From Apostichopus japonicus (lineage: Eukaryota > Echinodermata > Holothuroidea > Aspidochirotida > Stichopodidae), in assembly GCF_037975245.1 (NCBI RefSeq), contig NC_092564.1, positions 5,991,484 through 6,055,483 of the forward strand: a stretch of DNA of 64,000 nucleotides. The letters are read 5' to 3'. The translations under genes and the position numbers were made by a program. Shown one piece after another: positions 30,601 through 45,600 of this stretch (its first letter is position 1; each line of letters starts with the position of its first letter). Below the pieces are notes generated by a model. That model was not told the DNA's origin. It made no database searches and worked only from the letters and a program-made list of their open reading frames with translations.

Positions 30601-33600
30601 GGGCCCCCCTCCCCTTAGACCCCTCCCCCATTTCAGTCACCACTTCCAGATCTGTCGGCAAATCAAATTCTCCACACCCCCCCAACATAAACCCCTTCGC
30701 TACGCCCCTGAACATAAAGACTCAATGGGAAACCACAATATTTTCATGGCTTCATGTAATATGTTACAATGCATTACAAATCTGTCTCTAGAGGACAAAG
30801 GATGTTGAATGTCATCCATACCAAGGTGCTGTGTTGTATGTGAAGTAATAAGACATGTTTTGGTTGAGTAATTACAATTTATGACACAATAGATTGACAT
30901 TAACATTTATGTCTACACTGTGTAGCGGGATGTCATCATCTTTTAAGCCTTAAAGGAGCATTCCAGAGATTTAGCATGTATGTATCTTAAGGTGGTTGTC
31001 TTTGAAAACTCAGTAGCTATGAAATAGAAACATTACTAGCACTCAATTTTTTTATTTGTTTTTATACGACTTTGACATACATATCAAGATGAAAATTCTG
31101 CCTAGAAATCTAACTTTAAATCTCTTTTGTAAATTTCAAGAAGGAAATTAGTTTCAGGGGATTGAAGCTCTTGTGTTTCGGTGGGAGGGGGGGGGGTATT
31201 TAACACCCCTGACTCTTGTCATGTCCAATTGAGTTAGGGTAGTGCAAAGTTATCTCAGTAATCTTCAAACTGACTCAAAAACAGATCTTCTACCTTCTGT
31301 ATTTCTATGAGACAACACTGGATGATTTTAGAGAAAGTGGTGTTGGCAGTATTAAAGAGCTGTCAAATGATTTCAAAATTAAAATGAAGCCATGTAGCTT
31401 TCATTGAAGACAGAATAGATTTGATATCTCAACCAGTAAATAAATTGTTGATTAGATATGACTATGTGGTCACACAGAAATTTTGGGTTAAATATGGGAC
31501 AAAAACATTTGCATCAGAAATGATTATGAAATCCTTATCAACTACTGACTTGTTTTAGGTCCATAGGTAACTGTTACAAATACATCATAGAATTATCACA
31601 GATTTAGAACTCTCTGATGGATGTTCTTGGACAAATTGAAGTCAGTTGCTCTATTAGTCAGGTTAAACTGAGTGAAAAAATATTGCAAGGAATCACAGAA
31701 TCCATGGGTAATTCTGGTTATAGAAACAATGTAAAATGTTGAGAGTGTGTCCATGTCCAAAAGAATGTTGTGGTCGTAGGCTATGGTCCATCAGAACTCT
31801 ATACCCTCATCTCTCTCCCTCCTCTTAGCAATATTGCTATGTACAGCAGTTGGAGAGTGGAATATATGTGCCTGAACACCTCAGGCTTATAAAACATACA
31901 CATAGCATATAATGTATGCTTGTGACAAATGGTCGCTACTCTTGCTGTACTTTAAGCAAAGTAAAATGTGCGAACTCAACGAGTATTAAAACATCTACTA
32001 TACTGTTCATTGAATACATTGTTTCTTTATCAACTTTAGATACAAGCACTTTCAAGATGCGTTAGAAAAGAATCCCAGGATGCCATGGGGCATGGACCGT
32101 GAATATGGAGGTGAAGGACCCATCAATTTACCCGCAGAGCATCGTCCAAAAAGTGAACCACCAACAGAAGTGGAGAAAGGACACAGACACTTCAGCAGTG
32201 GTACTCAGCCATACCCAAGGTAAGTTTGACTCCGATTACAAGATCAATCTCAATATTTCATTATTAACATAATTTGCAAGAAGAAGTAGCAGATTTTGAT
32301 GCAGACTTTGTGAAATTATTTCAGAAGTTTGATCAGTTCTTAACGGTATCGAATGACAATCTCCATTCAGGTAAGTTAATACAGCCATGGTTGACAGGAG
32401 TCTGTAATTTGGGGTCTTTGTGACAATTCAGAGAGGGCCAGTGTGGCACCACATCCATGTTTGTGTTTGTGTGGTACGGTGATGATTTACAGTGCGTCAA
32501 GGCTTCACTTTCAGAAGGGACAGTAAGGTAAGTATAAGTTACCATGACCATTCTTAAAATGCTGCACTCTGTTGACTCGTTGTATATCTAGTACAGATTA
32601 TATTGATTCAAGTTAACCGACATACTGTACCACCTCATATTAATTTGTGATGCTTCAATGTCTTTCTAAGATGTCCTATTAACCCTGATGGTTGTTAACT
32701 GTAAATTTATCAGCTATGCTTTTATCGATTCTGTGACCAACTAGTGTAAACAATTCCATCTAATGACTGAGCATATCTGCTCTTTTGTTTATCTTATGAC
32801 CTCATACAGTAGGTCAACAATACACTGAATATGCACAGCAACTGCCAAATATGCTACAAAAACAAATAAGGGCCATATTCAGTTTCAAACTTCAGGAAGC
32901 AACTTTTACATTTCGCTTCTAAAAGCATTACTCTTAGAACACTCCACAATGTCTATGAAATATGTGGACGATCTGAATGACCACAGGAATTCACTTACTT
33001 TGGAAAATTTTAGCAATTTGAACAAGCTAAAATATTGAGCAATAACGATGACCTTTCATATCTTGCTTTACCATTTAAGTTGAATAATATACTGTATGCA
33101 CTATGCACCTGTAAAATACAATAAGAAATTCCTTAATCAGTGATGTTATTCATATTCCATTTGGGCCCTGGCCTGAGTTATTTCATTGGTTTTGATTTTG
33201 GTCAAGGGAATTAATTAAACATGAACAGCACTGTGACAGCAACATTTTTGTGTTCAGTATGGTATTTTTGTTCCCTGAAGTTTTCAGAAAATGGGTGCTC
33301 AAATGATGTAAAATTCCAAAACTTTTACATACATGTACAATAGAACTAAAAAGATATTTTGAGCAGTACTTAAGTCACATACCAACATAGATTAATGTAT
33401 GTGATTATTTAGTTTGACTGCATAATTACATTTATTTATATAGTGAGAAACAAATTGAAAATTTGAAATTTGTTCTTTCTATGAGATCAACACCAAACAA
33501 ATGATCTAGACAACAAGTTTCCTTATTGAATAATTAGTTTAATGAATGTTAAAAGTTGTTAAACCATCATATGAAGGATAGAAGAGTATATTAATAAACT

Positions 33601-36600
33601 TGACCAAGTGCATCTTAATTTAGGGTAATTAATATTACTCCACAGGTGGAACAGGGGGGTGGGGAGAATGTTAGTTGCTTGAAGTTGCTAAAATTTGTAG
33701 GAAGGTGCAGTAACCATGGTGCTCCTCAAAATATTCACTATAATGTACTTTTAAGAAAAGTCATGCAAGATAGAGCCGGAGGCAGGAATTATCAAACAAT
33801 TTGGTCGACTCTTGACATGTATTTTTATATGTAATATTCACATTGTAAGGACTTCCCAGATCTATAGGGCCTACCCATGTGCATGATCAAAAGATCACAC
33901 TTGGTTTAGTACATGTATATAGAGAAAGGACCTGTTATGTTTCACCTGGTAAATTTTACCACTTGTTAGCAGGTATTCAGACTCAATTGTTGGAACCCTA
34001 TGGGTAGCTATTGATTTTATTCTTCCCAAACATTTAAGATCAATAGGAATTCCTATGATCTTCTTTCCGGTGTTGAACAAACATAAGAGACATTAGTACT
34101 TCATGGAGGCTGCCAATCATTATATTCAATAGTAATGGTGGCATGGTGATTGTTGCCATGGTCTTTATGATGTACTGTACCTATAGCTACATGTACAGAC
34201 TATATGGTTACCACTGGCTAGCTACTGTAGCAACATGTTGAAATCATACAAAATTATACTGACATTGTACAGGTTGACTTTATAAAGTAACAGTGTGTAG
34301 GGCCCTAGATCTTCCAAGACAATTATATTTACTGGGCATCATATACTGTTGAACCCCTTTCAGACAAAAACAAAACAATTATCCACATAAAGGAAGATAA
34401 TTTGTCAAGTTTACATATATATTAAAATAAAATATAATATAAAAATAAAAATAATATTAAAAACTGTTCGCAAACTGCTTATCCACTAGAGAGCCTGTGT
34501 AGGAGAATGTGTAAATTTTAAGGTGGCCTGACGTTTCGATCCTAGCAGGATCTTCTTCAAAGGCTAAAAAGTTTACATATTGTCCAAAGTTGCTTATTAT
34601 GTAATCTAATTAGACCTGATTGTAAATTAATTAGTGAAAGTTAGAAATAAAACTTGAACAACTGTATCTAAATTTAATATGTGTATTTATGGTACACATT
34701 TTCTACTTCTCTTATTTCTTCTAATTTAAGTTAAATTTTTAAATTTTTATATTTACAACTGACTGTAGTCTTTGTCGATTATATATATTTTGTGCTTATG
34801 CTACACATTCAGTCAAACGTTTTCCCTGGCCATGGCTATCTTTTCTTACTGTACTGTTATTTCACTGATTGAATTGACCTCATAGCAATGTACCAGAAGC
34901 AGATGCAATGTTAGATGTGGACAAGGGTGGGCAAGGAATTTGATCCTCAAACATTTTGTAGACTAGACATTTTCTTGAAATAAATGTATAAATAACATGT
35001 AAAATGCATACTGAAAGATTGATAATTTTACAGAAAGTGAATTTTTAGACATAATTTAATATGACTTACATTGGCATAAGATATTTAGTTTAGTTTAAAA
35101 TAGTTCAGAAAGCTGGTCATTTAAATCATTTAAAACACCTGTTGTAAAGTTCATATGTGCCATGTTTTAATATCAGAAGCATTTTTCTTCAGCTGTAAGA
35201 TAAATTTCTATATATCTGTAACTAAAAATTTGATATTTTAAAGATATATCGAATGATTGGGATGTTCTTCAAAAACAAAGAACTTACGTTCAAGTAAAGA
35301 ACTTGAAATTGTTTATATAAGCCTAATTTGTTGTTGATAAAGGACGAATTTCCATAGCTTAGTCTGGGCAACCAAATTAATGTTTGTAGGTTGTCCAGCG
35401 GACGACTAGTTGTTGATCTCAAATTCAGATTGCATTGTAACTATTTAAAATAACCCCCAATTAGGTATACATGATAAATGGTTATCACTTCCAATGTTGG
35501 TGTTCTGTTCACCAACCGGCCCAAATATCTCTCCAACAGTGTACATATTGGTCATTGTTATGTTGTTACATTTTTTTTGGGCCAACGAAAGTAATTTGCT
35601 GCTTGGACCACCAACATGTAGGACCTGCTTGTATGAGGGACAACCAGAAAAACTCCTTAAAACATTTCCCTGGCTGATAGAACTGAGTTGTTTGAAATGT
35701 TTCCTTATACGCACTTATTGCTGCATTGTTATAGGCAGGCGCGTAGCCAAGGGGGGGGGGCGAAGGGGGTAGCCGCCCCCCCCTTGAGCATATTTTTTAC
35801 AATTTTTTTTAAGGTTTTTATGATATCGCTAGTATTTTCAAAAGAGAAAATGCTAAGATGCAACTCACAAGGCATGGGAAGTGCCATTTCCGGCGATCTG
35901 GGAGGCATTTACAGCCAAAATTTTCTTGTACGCTTCGCGCCAACTCATGGTGGCGCTACGCTTAGATAGTTTGCAATGCCGAATCTACAGTTTCGCCCCT
36001 CCCTTGACAAATTCCTGGCTACGCGCCTGGTTATAGGCATGCACAGAAACAAGCTTGTCTAACTGTATTTTCCTATTTTATATCAAATTATGTTACAATT
36101 CCTATGTGTTTCTGTTTGGATATATTAGATCTATCTATTTAGCTTGATGATATAAGTGTTTAAGTTGTAAGTCATTCTATGTTTGTTTAAGTCATCATCA
36201 AAGCTGCTGAGACATTGCTATGAAGATTTCAAATAAATTTTGTACTATTTACTATATACTATATAAATGGCTTAACCTCTACATTTATGAAAACAAGTGA
36301 TTAATTAGTTATTATTCTTAATGAGCATTTGTGATGTAAACTACATGTCAATGGGAAAGAGAGAGAGAGAGTATGTGGAACAAAACTGTAAAATATAGAG
36401 GTCCTGATGTTTCGATCCTTAGAGCAGGATCTTCTTCAGAGGCGAACTGAGAAGGCATTTTGCAGTAGAGAAGCAGTTTGCTAACATCTTTTTCTCTTTT
36501 TAAAAAAAAAAAATTGCAAGGCCATTTATGGTAACACTTCCATGTGTACATCAGATTTCAAAGCCAAACCTACTGTAACTTGCAGACTACAGAAGTACAT

Positions 36601-39600
36601 GATATATTACATGAAATGTACCTCTAAAAGTTGTCAGATTTACCTCCTGTAAAGTATAGTAAGTCATAAAATCCTCTAAAGTGCCCCTTGACCCTTGGAA
36701 CCATCAACTCTGTCTACTCCCATAAAGAAATTTATTGAGCCCTCCCCCACACATATTGATTATTCCTCCTATTGTCTGTGCACCACATACAATAGATGGA
36801 CCCCCCTCAATGAACACACCCTTATTATTCCATGTAAGATCATAGTCGCCACCACAGCCTGCATCAGACTTCATGAATAAATATATCGCCTTGGTGATAT
36901 TCATTAGCTTCACCCCCTATGAAAAGCCCTAAAGAGAGGTGTCAACAAAAGGTACATGTTGTATGGGACCTATCCGTTGCACCTCAGTCAGTTTAATAGC
37001 TACTGTTGTGTGTAAACTCAGTAGTGTATGCACTAAGAGAATGTAGCTTGACTGTAAATGGTGCAGATTACAGTAGTCCCAGCAAATCGTCTTCCCAGTT
37101 TTGCGTCACCTGTTTTGAAGCTCTTTTCGACGGAAAAACTTCGGTCTGCACTGTGCCTTTCTGTTTTATTTTGTGCTTACATCTTCGATTAAAAACATGA
37201 CAACCTCTTTACTCCCAGCCCTGCCAAGGGTTTGGCCTGAACAGAAGAAGAGACCTGCATTTGACAAGCTACATTCTTTCTACTATACGTAAGGATTTTT
37301 TGTTTTTGCAGCATTATAGAGTGTTCGCATTGATCAGAGGTTTGATCGTTAACCATATAAGAGATACAGTAAGCCTGTTTAACAACTGCCTATACATAGC
37401 AAACCTATGGTGTGAATCACATTTCTCTTTTACTCATTGTAATTTTATGATCATTTTAATGTTTTGTTTATTCAAAAGCTTCCACTTTTGTCTTTCAGAA
37501 TGAGCTTAAGTTTTATATGTAACTCATGAAATTCTATTTAGTGTGAATCACAATCTTCAGATGAATGTTAATATAATTTTCTTGAACTGAACTTAAAACT
37601 TTACATCATTGTTTTATATTTGTCACCCTTTGATTAAATTTACAGTGAAAAAAGATAAAATTTGTTACTTTTATTTTTAAATGAGAAATTGATATTAATC
37701 GTCAATTATAATGAACTTTACCCGTTTTATTCCACCCAGACTTTTCGTTTCATATACAGAGCTTCATCCTCATAAAATTCATAAAAAATTATAAAAATTC
37801 ATAACATTTTTGTATTCATTTTCCAACAGAGGTTTACCAGTTAATCAATACTATGACCTGACCCTACTAAAGAAGAGCAATATAAGATCAAATGATGAAT
37901 TGTAAGTATAAATAAGACTTAATAGTATACGATTATTGTCTGCTTATGTATGCATCATAAATGCAAGACTTATAGTTAATTTGATAAACATAACTTCCCC
38001 ACCGATTATTACCGGCCTGAGAAATTATTTGACTTTGGTATTAACTGTCATATAATTTTATATATATTTTGTATAATTACTATAAAACAAACCAAGCAAG
38101 ATTTAATAGATGTAGCACACCTATATCAGAGTAAATTTGCCAACCTTAATTGCATGTAAAACCTAGCAGTGTAAGGGGTTGTAAAATAGCTGAGAGTAGG
38201 GTGGAGGGTGGGGGGGGAGGGTTAAAACTACAAAGTAACAAGTTTATAAATTTATCTCTGTTTGGGTTTTCAGTATGTCACATTTTAATTTATTAATATT
38301 TAGGGAAGAAAATTGTTTGCATTCTTAAAACTGACAGTAATGGATGATTTGTTCTTCAGTTGTGTTAGCAAGTTGGTCACTCTGACAGTAATTAAGATAC
38401 ATGACTCGATTAATTATAATAATAATTTGTACCAAGAATCTTCACTTTCAGTTACTTTTCTAATATATCTTTATTTCTCTATTTTATCTTTGCAGGGTTC
38501 CAAGACCTACGCAAGCTGACATGTCGTAAGTATTTTTTTCCATTTTATTCATAAGAGGGTTTCTTCTTTGAGTAACTAAAAAAAAAAATGTGTGTCTTTG
38601 TGTAAAGTGGCAAACCCCCTTTCAGTGTTTGGGATTGGGAAAAATATTGGGGGAGGGGGGAGGGAGTCGTTGGGGGGTTTGTTGTTTCACTATAATTATG
38701 TTTGCACTGGTATTTTTAAGTGTATGTTCTGCTACTGACAGGACTGGACATGAGGTGGGGGAAGGGGGGGAGGGGGTTAGGTCGGAGAGGTGACTTGTTT
38801 GTGTCTCCATATCCCTTCCCATCCTACTGCTGCTACTCTGGTCAGAATATTTAAAGAATTACTAATATTCAACCTCTTTTATTCATATTTATTGCAAATT
38901 ATGTGACAAAATATCCACCTGCGTCTATTTTTTTTAACCGACCACAGGAAACTTCAGATAAACAAAGAGTTCCCAGCAGAACATCCATACAGCTCACACA
39001 TGTCTAGATTTGCCGTCTTTCCAAACTTTGCAAACTCTCGTGATGATTACAAGACAGGAGAAGCGGCCCAGCAACAGCGCCCTCTACACCCTCAGATGCC
39101 CGCTAACCCATACTCCATTAGAGTCGTTCGTCAGTCGAAAGGTACGCAATTAAGGATAGCGTCGGTGTCTTTTCTTAAAAAAATGTTCAAGTTTGATATG
39201 AATTAAGAATTATGACTTAGAAAAATGTGTCGTCATTAAAGGGGAGATGTCAAGGGGCTGGCCAGTTTTTTTGCCTATATTTTGGTTTGTGTAATATTAA
39301 TAATTCATGTGTATCCATGTTTCTGAGATACAACAATTGCTTTAATACTTAAATGGCTATGGAGTGATAAATGCAAAGTTAAATTTTAGAGAGTCGAGTA
39401 AAGCTCTTTGCCTATTATTTTTGATCTATTTCTTACAAATTGTTACCTCATGCATTTGATATACTTTTACATATTTATTCCTCTTTCCTTTGCTTTGAAT
39501 AGGTGGTTCAGATAGATGGGAACGACAAGAATTACCTCTAGAAACAGAAAAAATGCCCTTGAAGTGGCCTGGAGATACTTTCTTCCAGGTTTGTTATGAT

Positions 39601-42600
39601 TATTCAAAATTTTGTTGATTATATTTAATAGGGGAGAGTAAGGTTTGAGGGATTGTCACTACAGTAGTTCAGAGATTTGCAGGCAATCAAGATTATTTCC
39701 AATATAACATGAAAGTTAAAGACAATCTATTTATCATTTATTATGCTGCAAACTTCCTTACCATGTTTTATGATTTATTATGGATCCATTTTGTTTTTTT
39801 GCCTCAAAAGTAACCATCTGAGATGAATAATCATAGACATAGCAGGAGGGGTTGGGGTGGGGGGCTGTAAAACCAGTTACACTTTCAACCTGTGTACCCC
39901 TCTTCCCTTCCCTGTTCTTCCATATCTGCTATATCCATGCATAACTGATATCATACAATACTCTTGATCTGCTTGTATTCTGTAAAATTAATCAATGTCC
40001 TTTTGACTATCTTACACTTCAGCAAAGGAAAACTCCAACGTCTGGTCAACAACAGTTCTACCCGATTCCACCTAAAGCAGTCCTTCCCAACCATCCAACC
40101 CGCTCTTTGGATCACACTTTAAATCCCAAGACTGCGAACGCTCTGCGTAACATCGAGAGAGCCCAGTGGCAGACCACGTACAACAGAAACTTCACAGGTT
40201 ACGGCCCAGCCAATGCTCTGAGGCTCGACAACTTTGATCAGAAGTTAGAGAAAGAGCAAAGGACCGGAATTGAGGACCATGGTCTGGTAGGTCCATTCAT
40301 CATTATATGTCGATTAATTATGTACAGTTTTCATATCATATCATTCATACATCAGTTCTCTTTAGAAACCTCAATTCTGTCGTTATTTTTGACATTTCAT
40401 TTTCACAATGTTTGTATATGATCATCTTCATTGCTGTATAATTTTAACTCTTTCTGATTATTTTACAGGTAAATTTGTGTGGGTGTTTTGTTAAGACAGA
40501 TTCGGTCCCCCAGAAACCTAAATTGGCCTAAAACTTTAAAGGAAGTTATTGCTATAATTGGCTGAATAACAGATCCATACTTGTTACAAAATTCTTTGCA
40601 CTTGACAAAAATGAAGAGAGCTCTCAAAGAGATATAAATGAAGATTCTCTCTCGCTTCATTTCCATGTTAATCATAGGCCTACTATGAAATGGTCAAGCT
40701 TCTTCTTCTTCAAAGTCTTACATTTCCTTGTAATTAAATCATGCATAGGAAAAGTGACTTTGCTTTATAGAAGTATCTCAACGCTGACCAAAATTGTCAA
40801 AAAGTGGGTTGTGTTATGGATAGAATTGTTAGATTCGTCATAAAAAAGTTTGTTTGTTTGCAATTAAAACTACTGTGGGTGTGGAGACCTAATTCCCCTT
40901 TATATAGATTCTGGCCAATCTCCCAACAGTCAAATAATTCTGAATCAAAAATATGGTTACAGGTTTTTAATAATGTATTCTTCTTTTACTTTCCTTTTTA
41001 CCACAGCAAAGAAATTCTCTCCCATTTTTACGACCAAGCAACATCACCCAGAGGACGGCATGGAATAAAACCTATTTATAAGTTTAAGGATTGAGATACG
41101 ATCTGTGAAAAATATTTACCTGTTAGTTATCAATTATGAAGTTATATTATGGGTTCCATGATTGCCTACATAGTTGAGTGACAAAAATATGTTACCTATC
41201 CTGTAGGCTTATCATCATGTTTACATTTAGGCTTCATGAAGACATTGTCCACTACCAAATATTCACACTAATCTGCCAGAAATTTTCACAAATCATTTTT
41301 TTTTCCAGTGACAATTGAAATCAGCTAAAATTTCAAAACGATTATCACTTAGAAGGAACAAACAGTTGCTTTAACACTTTGCGATACACTCTAGTACAGT
41401 AAAGGTGTCAGTTAAGAAATCAGTGTTTTCTAGGGGCACACATAATGTTAACATTTAATGTTTGTAAATATGGAACACATAATCTAGCTTCCATACTTCT
41501 TTATTACTGTAAATCAGGGTTTGAGCCAAGAATCTTGTTAATTACAAGATTTTATTCTGTATTTCTACGACAGAAAGTTTACTGATTTTTTTTTTGGCAA
41601 AATAGAAATCTTGAAAGTTTAGTGCAGACAACAGAGCATCCTACTGTACTGTTAACCTTTTTATTTGGGAATTTCAAAATATAACATAAAATGGTGCACC
41701 AAGTTTGTAACATAATAATGTAGAGAAATTGTTCTGTTAGTTATTGGAAATCAAACCCTGAATCTTATCTAAACAATACAATTGATGTAGTCCCCAGCTT
41801 ATCAGGAGTTATTGCATTTGAAGCCACACTGATGGCATTCACATGCATTCAATGGCATTCAAATGCATTCACATGCATTCGATAGCATTCAGTATTATTC
41901 AGAGGTATAGGTGCAGATAAGAATACTGAGAGGGAAGATAGGCAGGGGTGGTGGGGGGGTCAGAAAGAGATGCTGTTGGACATATCCTTTGTTTCAAATG
42001 CAGTAAATTCGCCTCAGCCTCTTTGAACTTGCTAAACGTTAAAGCATTTGTTTAAACAGCTGAAAACTTGCATTTAAAGAACTTGCTTTTTTAAAGAAGT
42101 AACTGCAATAATAAGTGTTCTACAAGAACCTCCCTGTCTTAGAGTGTAATACTAATTTTTCCTGCTTTTCAAAAGGTAATTTCTATTTTCCTGTATTATT
42201 ACATGCAAGCTGTATTCTTTGAATACATTTACAACCATATATACATAAAATTATTCCATGTTCATTTCCACATCTGCTTGAAATGTTCTGTTATTTACAC
42301 TAGATCATGAACCACAGAATCATTAAATTTTACACAAAATGTAACAATGGAAGTCATTGTGAAATAAAGAATGGTAAATGATGTTGTGTGCAATGTATAA
42401 TTCCAACAGGATCTGTTCCCCATCGAAACAGTATTCAACGTCACTGTACAGGAAACAATTGTGGAGACAATAACTTTAATGATTTTACTTTTAACAATAC
42501 AGAAGAAAGGGAGTGAAAGAGGAACTATTTTCTTATTTTCTTTCCATTTGTAATTTCTTTATCTTTATTTTTGAGAATTTTATTCCAGTGTAAAGTTTCA

Positions 42601-45600
42601 GTCTGCAAATAAATATTTTCATGATAAGAAGAAGAACTGAAAGTGAATGTTTGCATGTGTTACACTTTGTAAAGTTTATCTATTGCTGTTGAAAAGGTGG
42701 TTTTCACTAAATATAATTTACATGAAGTTTTGTTTGAATGTCACAGATGAGTAGGAGCATATAATTAAAGTCAGTGCAACGAAACGTCCTCCCCTTCCCC
42801 TCCACTCCCTTCCCTACCTCCTGAACAGAAAAATGTACACTTCTGATGGTAATCTAAGACTATTATTAATGATCAGTACAAAATGATATCCCCTCCCCCC
42901 CTTCCACTCCCCACTCCTGCACTTTCAATTGCCCCAAAATTTCTGGATTAACAGCTGTAGGATGGGGATTTTTAACAGTGTTTGGACACAAGCTTCACTG
43001 ACATTAGAATAAGCTGACTTGAGAAAAGTATAAAAAGGAATGATAATAAACTAACTACTCTCAGTCTGCCATATACATTTTTGCCCCTTTGTATCTAAGC
43101 CCCCCCCCCCATAATCCACTACCCCAACATAGGCATAAGGAGCGAATACCCCTGTTTCTTAATATTAAAATTTAATTTTTGCTGGCAAGAGGGTGTATTA
43201 ATAGCAAGCAATATAAACACTGGGTGGGAAACTAAGAAGCATACTGGATTTGTCCTCCCACGACACCCAAAAGAAAATTCTCGCTCTGTTTTTTCCACAC
43301 ATTTTACAGCCCCCCCCCCCTTCTTGGCCACACCTCACTGGTGTTAAATTTGTCCAAATAGCTTTTATTATTCACTATCCATTACCCAACAGCTTTCTTA
43401 AAATATTCCTGTGCAACAAGAACATCCAGCAAGTAAAACCTTAGCTCCCTGCAAATGGCAATGACTAAAAACAGAGGATTAGTATATATACATATATATA
43501 TATATTTATTACAACAAAAACCAAAGAATAAACCTATTGATAAGTCTGTAACAACTTACTACAACATTTACAATCTAACATTGAAAAATTCTGAAAAATG
43601 AAGATTTTATCACATTTTACTAGACAAAATTCCACAAAACTCTGCTTCCTGTTAATACATATATGGACTTAAAAAATGAATGTTACACTTGTTCATCAAT
43701 AAGGACCTATTTTATCAACTGTGTTTGGACATACCAAGGGATAAAGGTTACAGATTCATTATTTCTGACAGGGATGTTTGTATGAAGCAGTATCAAGATA
43801 ATGAGATGGAAGGGTTGTGAAAAGAGCTAGGGAGAAGAAAAAACCTTTCATCACATTTCTATTATGACCTCATCTTCAAATTTCTACTCATATCTGTTTT
43901 CTTTTACTTTCTCACATTTTCATCCATCACAGCATATACTGTATGCTAATTATAATGGTCAATCTTAGAAGACTAACTAATTTTCCTTTGTTTTACAGAC
44001 CATATTGATGAATCTTTACTAATCAAATTTTACTACAGATCAAAGAACTTTTTAATCAACAGCGGAAGCTTTTGTCTCTCAATGTCTCTTAGATAACAAA
44101 GATGGAAGTTGGGACTTAAGGAGAAGTTAAACATCTTAAACCTAACAGATCATCATTTTGGTTTCTTTTAAAGTTACCAGGCTTGAGTTCTAAAATTTGT
44201 AAATGCAAGAAAAATAGAAACGTATGTAAATAATGAATACTTATGTCTCATTTACAGCGAACGAGATCGTACAATACATTCATGCCACCCAGGCCTCTAG
44301 AGGGAAGGATTTCTCGTTTGATCGGTCCAAATCAGTCGGTTCGCTGTGTCATCAAGGACGGAAGGATCAAATATGTACCATATGTTCCCAAAATAACTAT
44401 TGAGATGGACAAGGTGAGTGAAAAAATGACAATCTGAAGGGGGATGGGGGGTGGGAAGGGGAGAGAGTAGTAGGGAATGAGGAGGACTAAGTGGTAGGGC
44501 TGTGGGAGGAAAGTCAGTGGTACATGGGGAAGAGTTGAAGAGTAAAAGTTTACACCTTGAGCCAAGCATAAAAGTGTAGTAAAAGTGTGTTACTCTGCTT
44601 TAGCAGGAGAGGCACACAGATACCAGAGTAGGTCAAAGCTTTCAGATAATTTGTACTTTATTTGAACTGTATTTTAAAAATTAAAATACTGAATGAATGT
44701 TGAATGCAGCTGTCATTTATGTGATCGTCATGACCACGTTCACCGTTTCAGAATACTTTTGACTTTTTTTTATTCCAGCTAGCTACTTTAAGGACGTTAG
44801 TAGCTGTGTTTGCAGAAGTTGAATGTTGAAAAGAAAAATTAAAGAGAGTTTTTTTGGCAGACCATCATGGCAGACCAGTGCTTTCCATACCCAACTAAGA
44901 GGCTATGCTAGTTGCTCTTGAGGGGGAACTTAGTGACTGATTGTTTAAATCTTTATATTTTTTTTCTTCCTCAGGTTCGTGAGCACCCCAATCTACCCTC
45001 CGAGACGCATGACTCATTCAGGGTCCCTGCAGAAAAGTTGGAATGGAAGAGACTTCAGAGCTTACAGCATCCTGAGACACAGCTGGAGAAGCTGAATCAG
45101 CGACAAGCGTCAGTCGATGCTCAGTCCCTCAAGCTCAGCGGCGACACCCGGAAGAAAGCCTACGACGACCAGGTGCCCAAGAATTATCTCAAGGAGATGG
45201 CGGAGAAGCACAAGGACGATTTGAAGAGACTGACCGACCAGGCGAGATGGAAGGAGGCAGAGCGACGAGAACATCATCACGACCTGACCCTACTGAAACG
45301 GAAAGTGGACTACACCAGCCCCCAGATGCAACCCCCGGTGTATTACGATACCCTGCACAAGATATACACCGCCAAGGCACCGTTTTACTACGATGGCGAT
45401 AATCCTTACGAGTATGACTATGTTCTACCCTGGGACTACCATAAGACGAATGCCGTCCTAGATCAGTATAAGAAGGAGGGCGAAATGATGGAGAAGGCAG
45501 AAAATGTCGGGGAGGGTACCAATACCGCTAGGGAGACCGGTAAGGAGGAATATCAGTTTGCAGGTTCCCCTGGTGCAAACCCCTTTGTTACCTCAAGTGA

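Noticed and set aside
30954-30975. TTAAAGGAGCATTCCAG as the end of another TTAA MITE
   Set aside because: No matching inverted end was found within about 1 kb.
40804-41094. 96-residue open frame in SPMIP4 intron 7
   Set aside because: AT-rich, no recognisable motif, and SPMIP4 is complete without it.
41831-41900. CRISPR-like regular repeat
   Set aside because: Ten-base units without spacers in a eukaryotic intron are a minisatellite.
44912-44974. The first 21 codons of the long open frame upstream of SPMIP4 exon 9
   Set aside because: They lie in the intron before a good acceptor (ttcctcag); the frame with exon 8 is kept only by starting at 44975.
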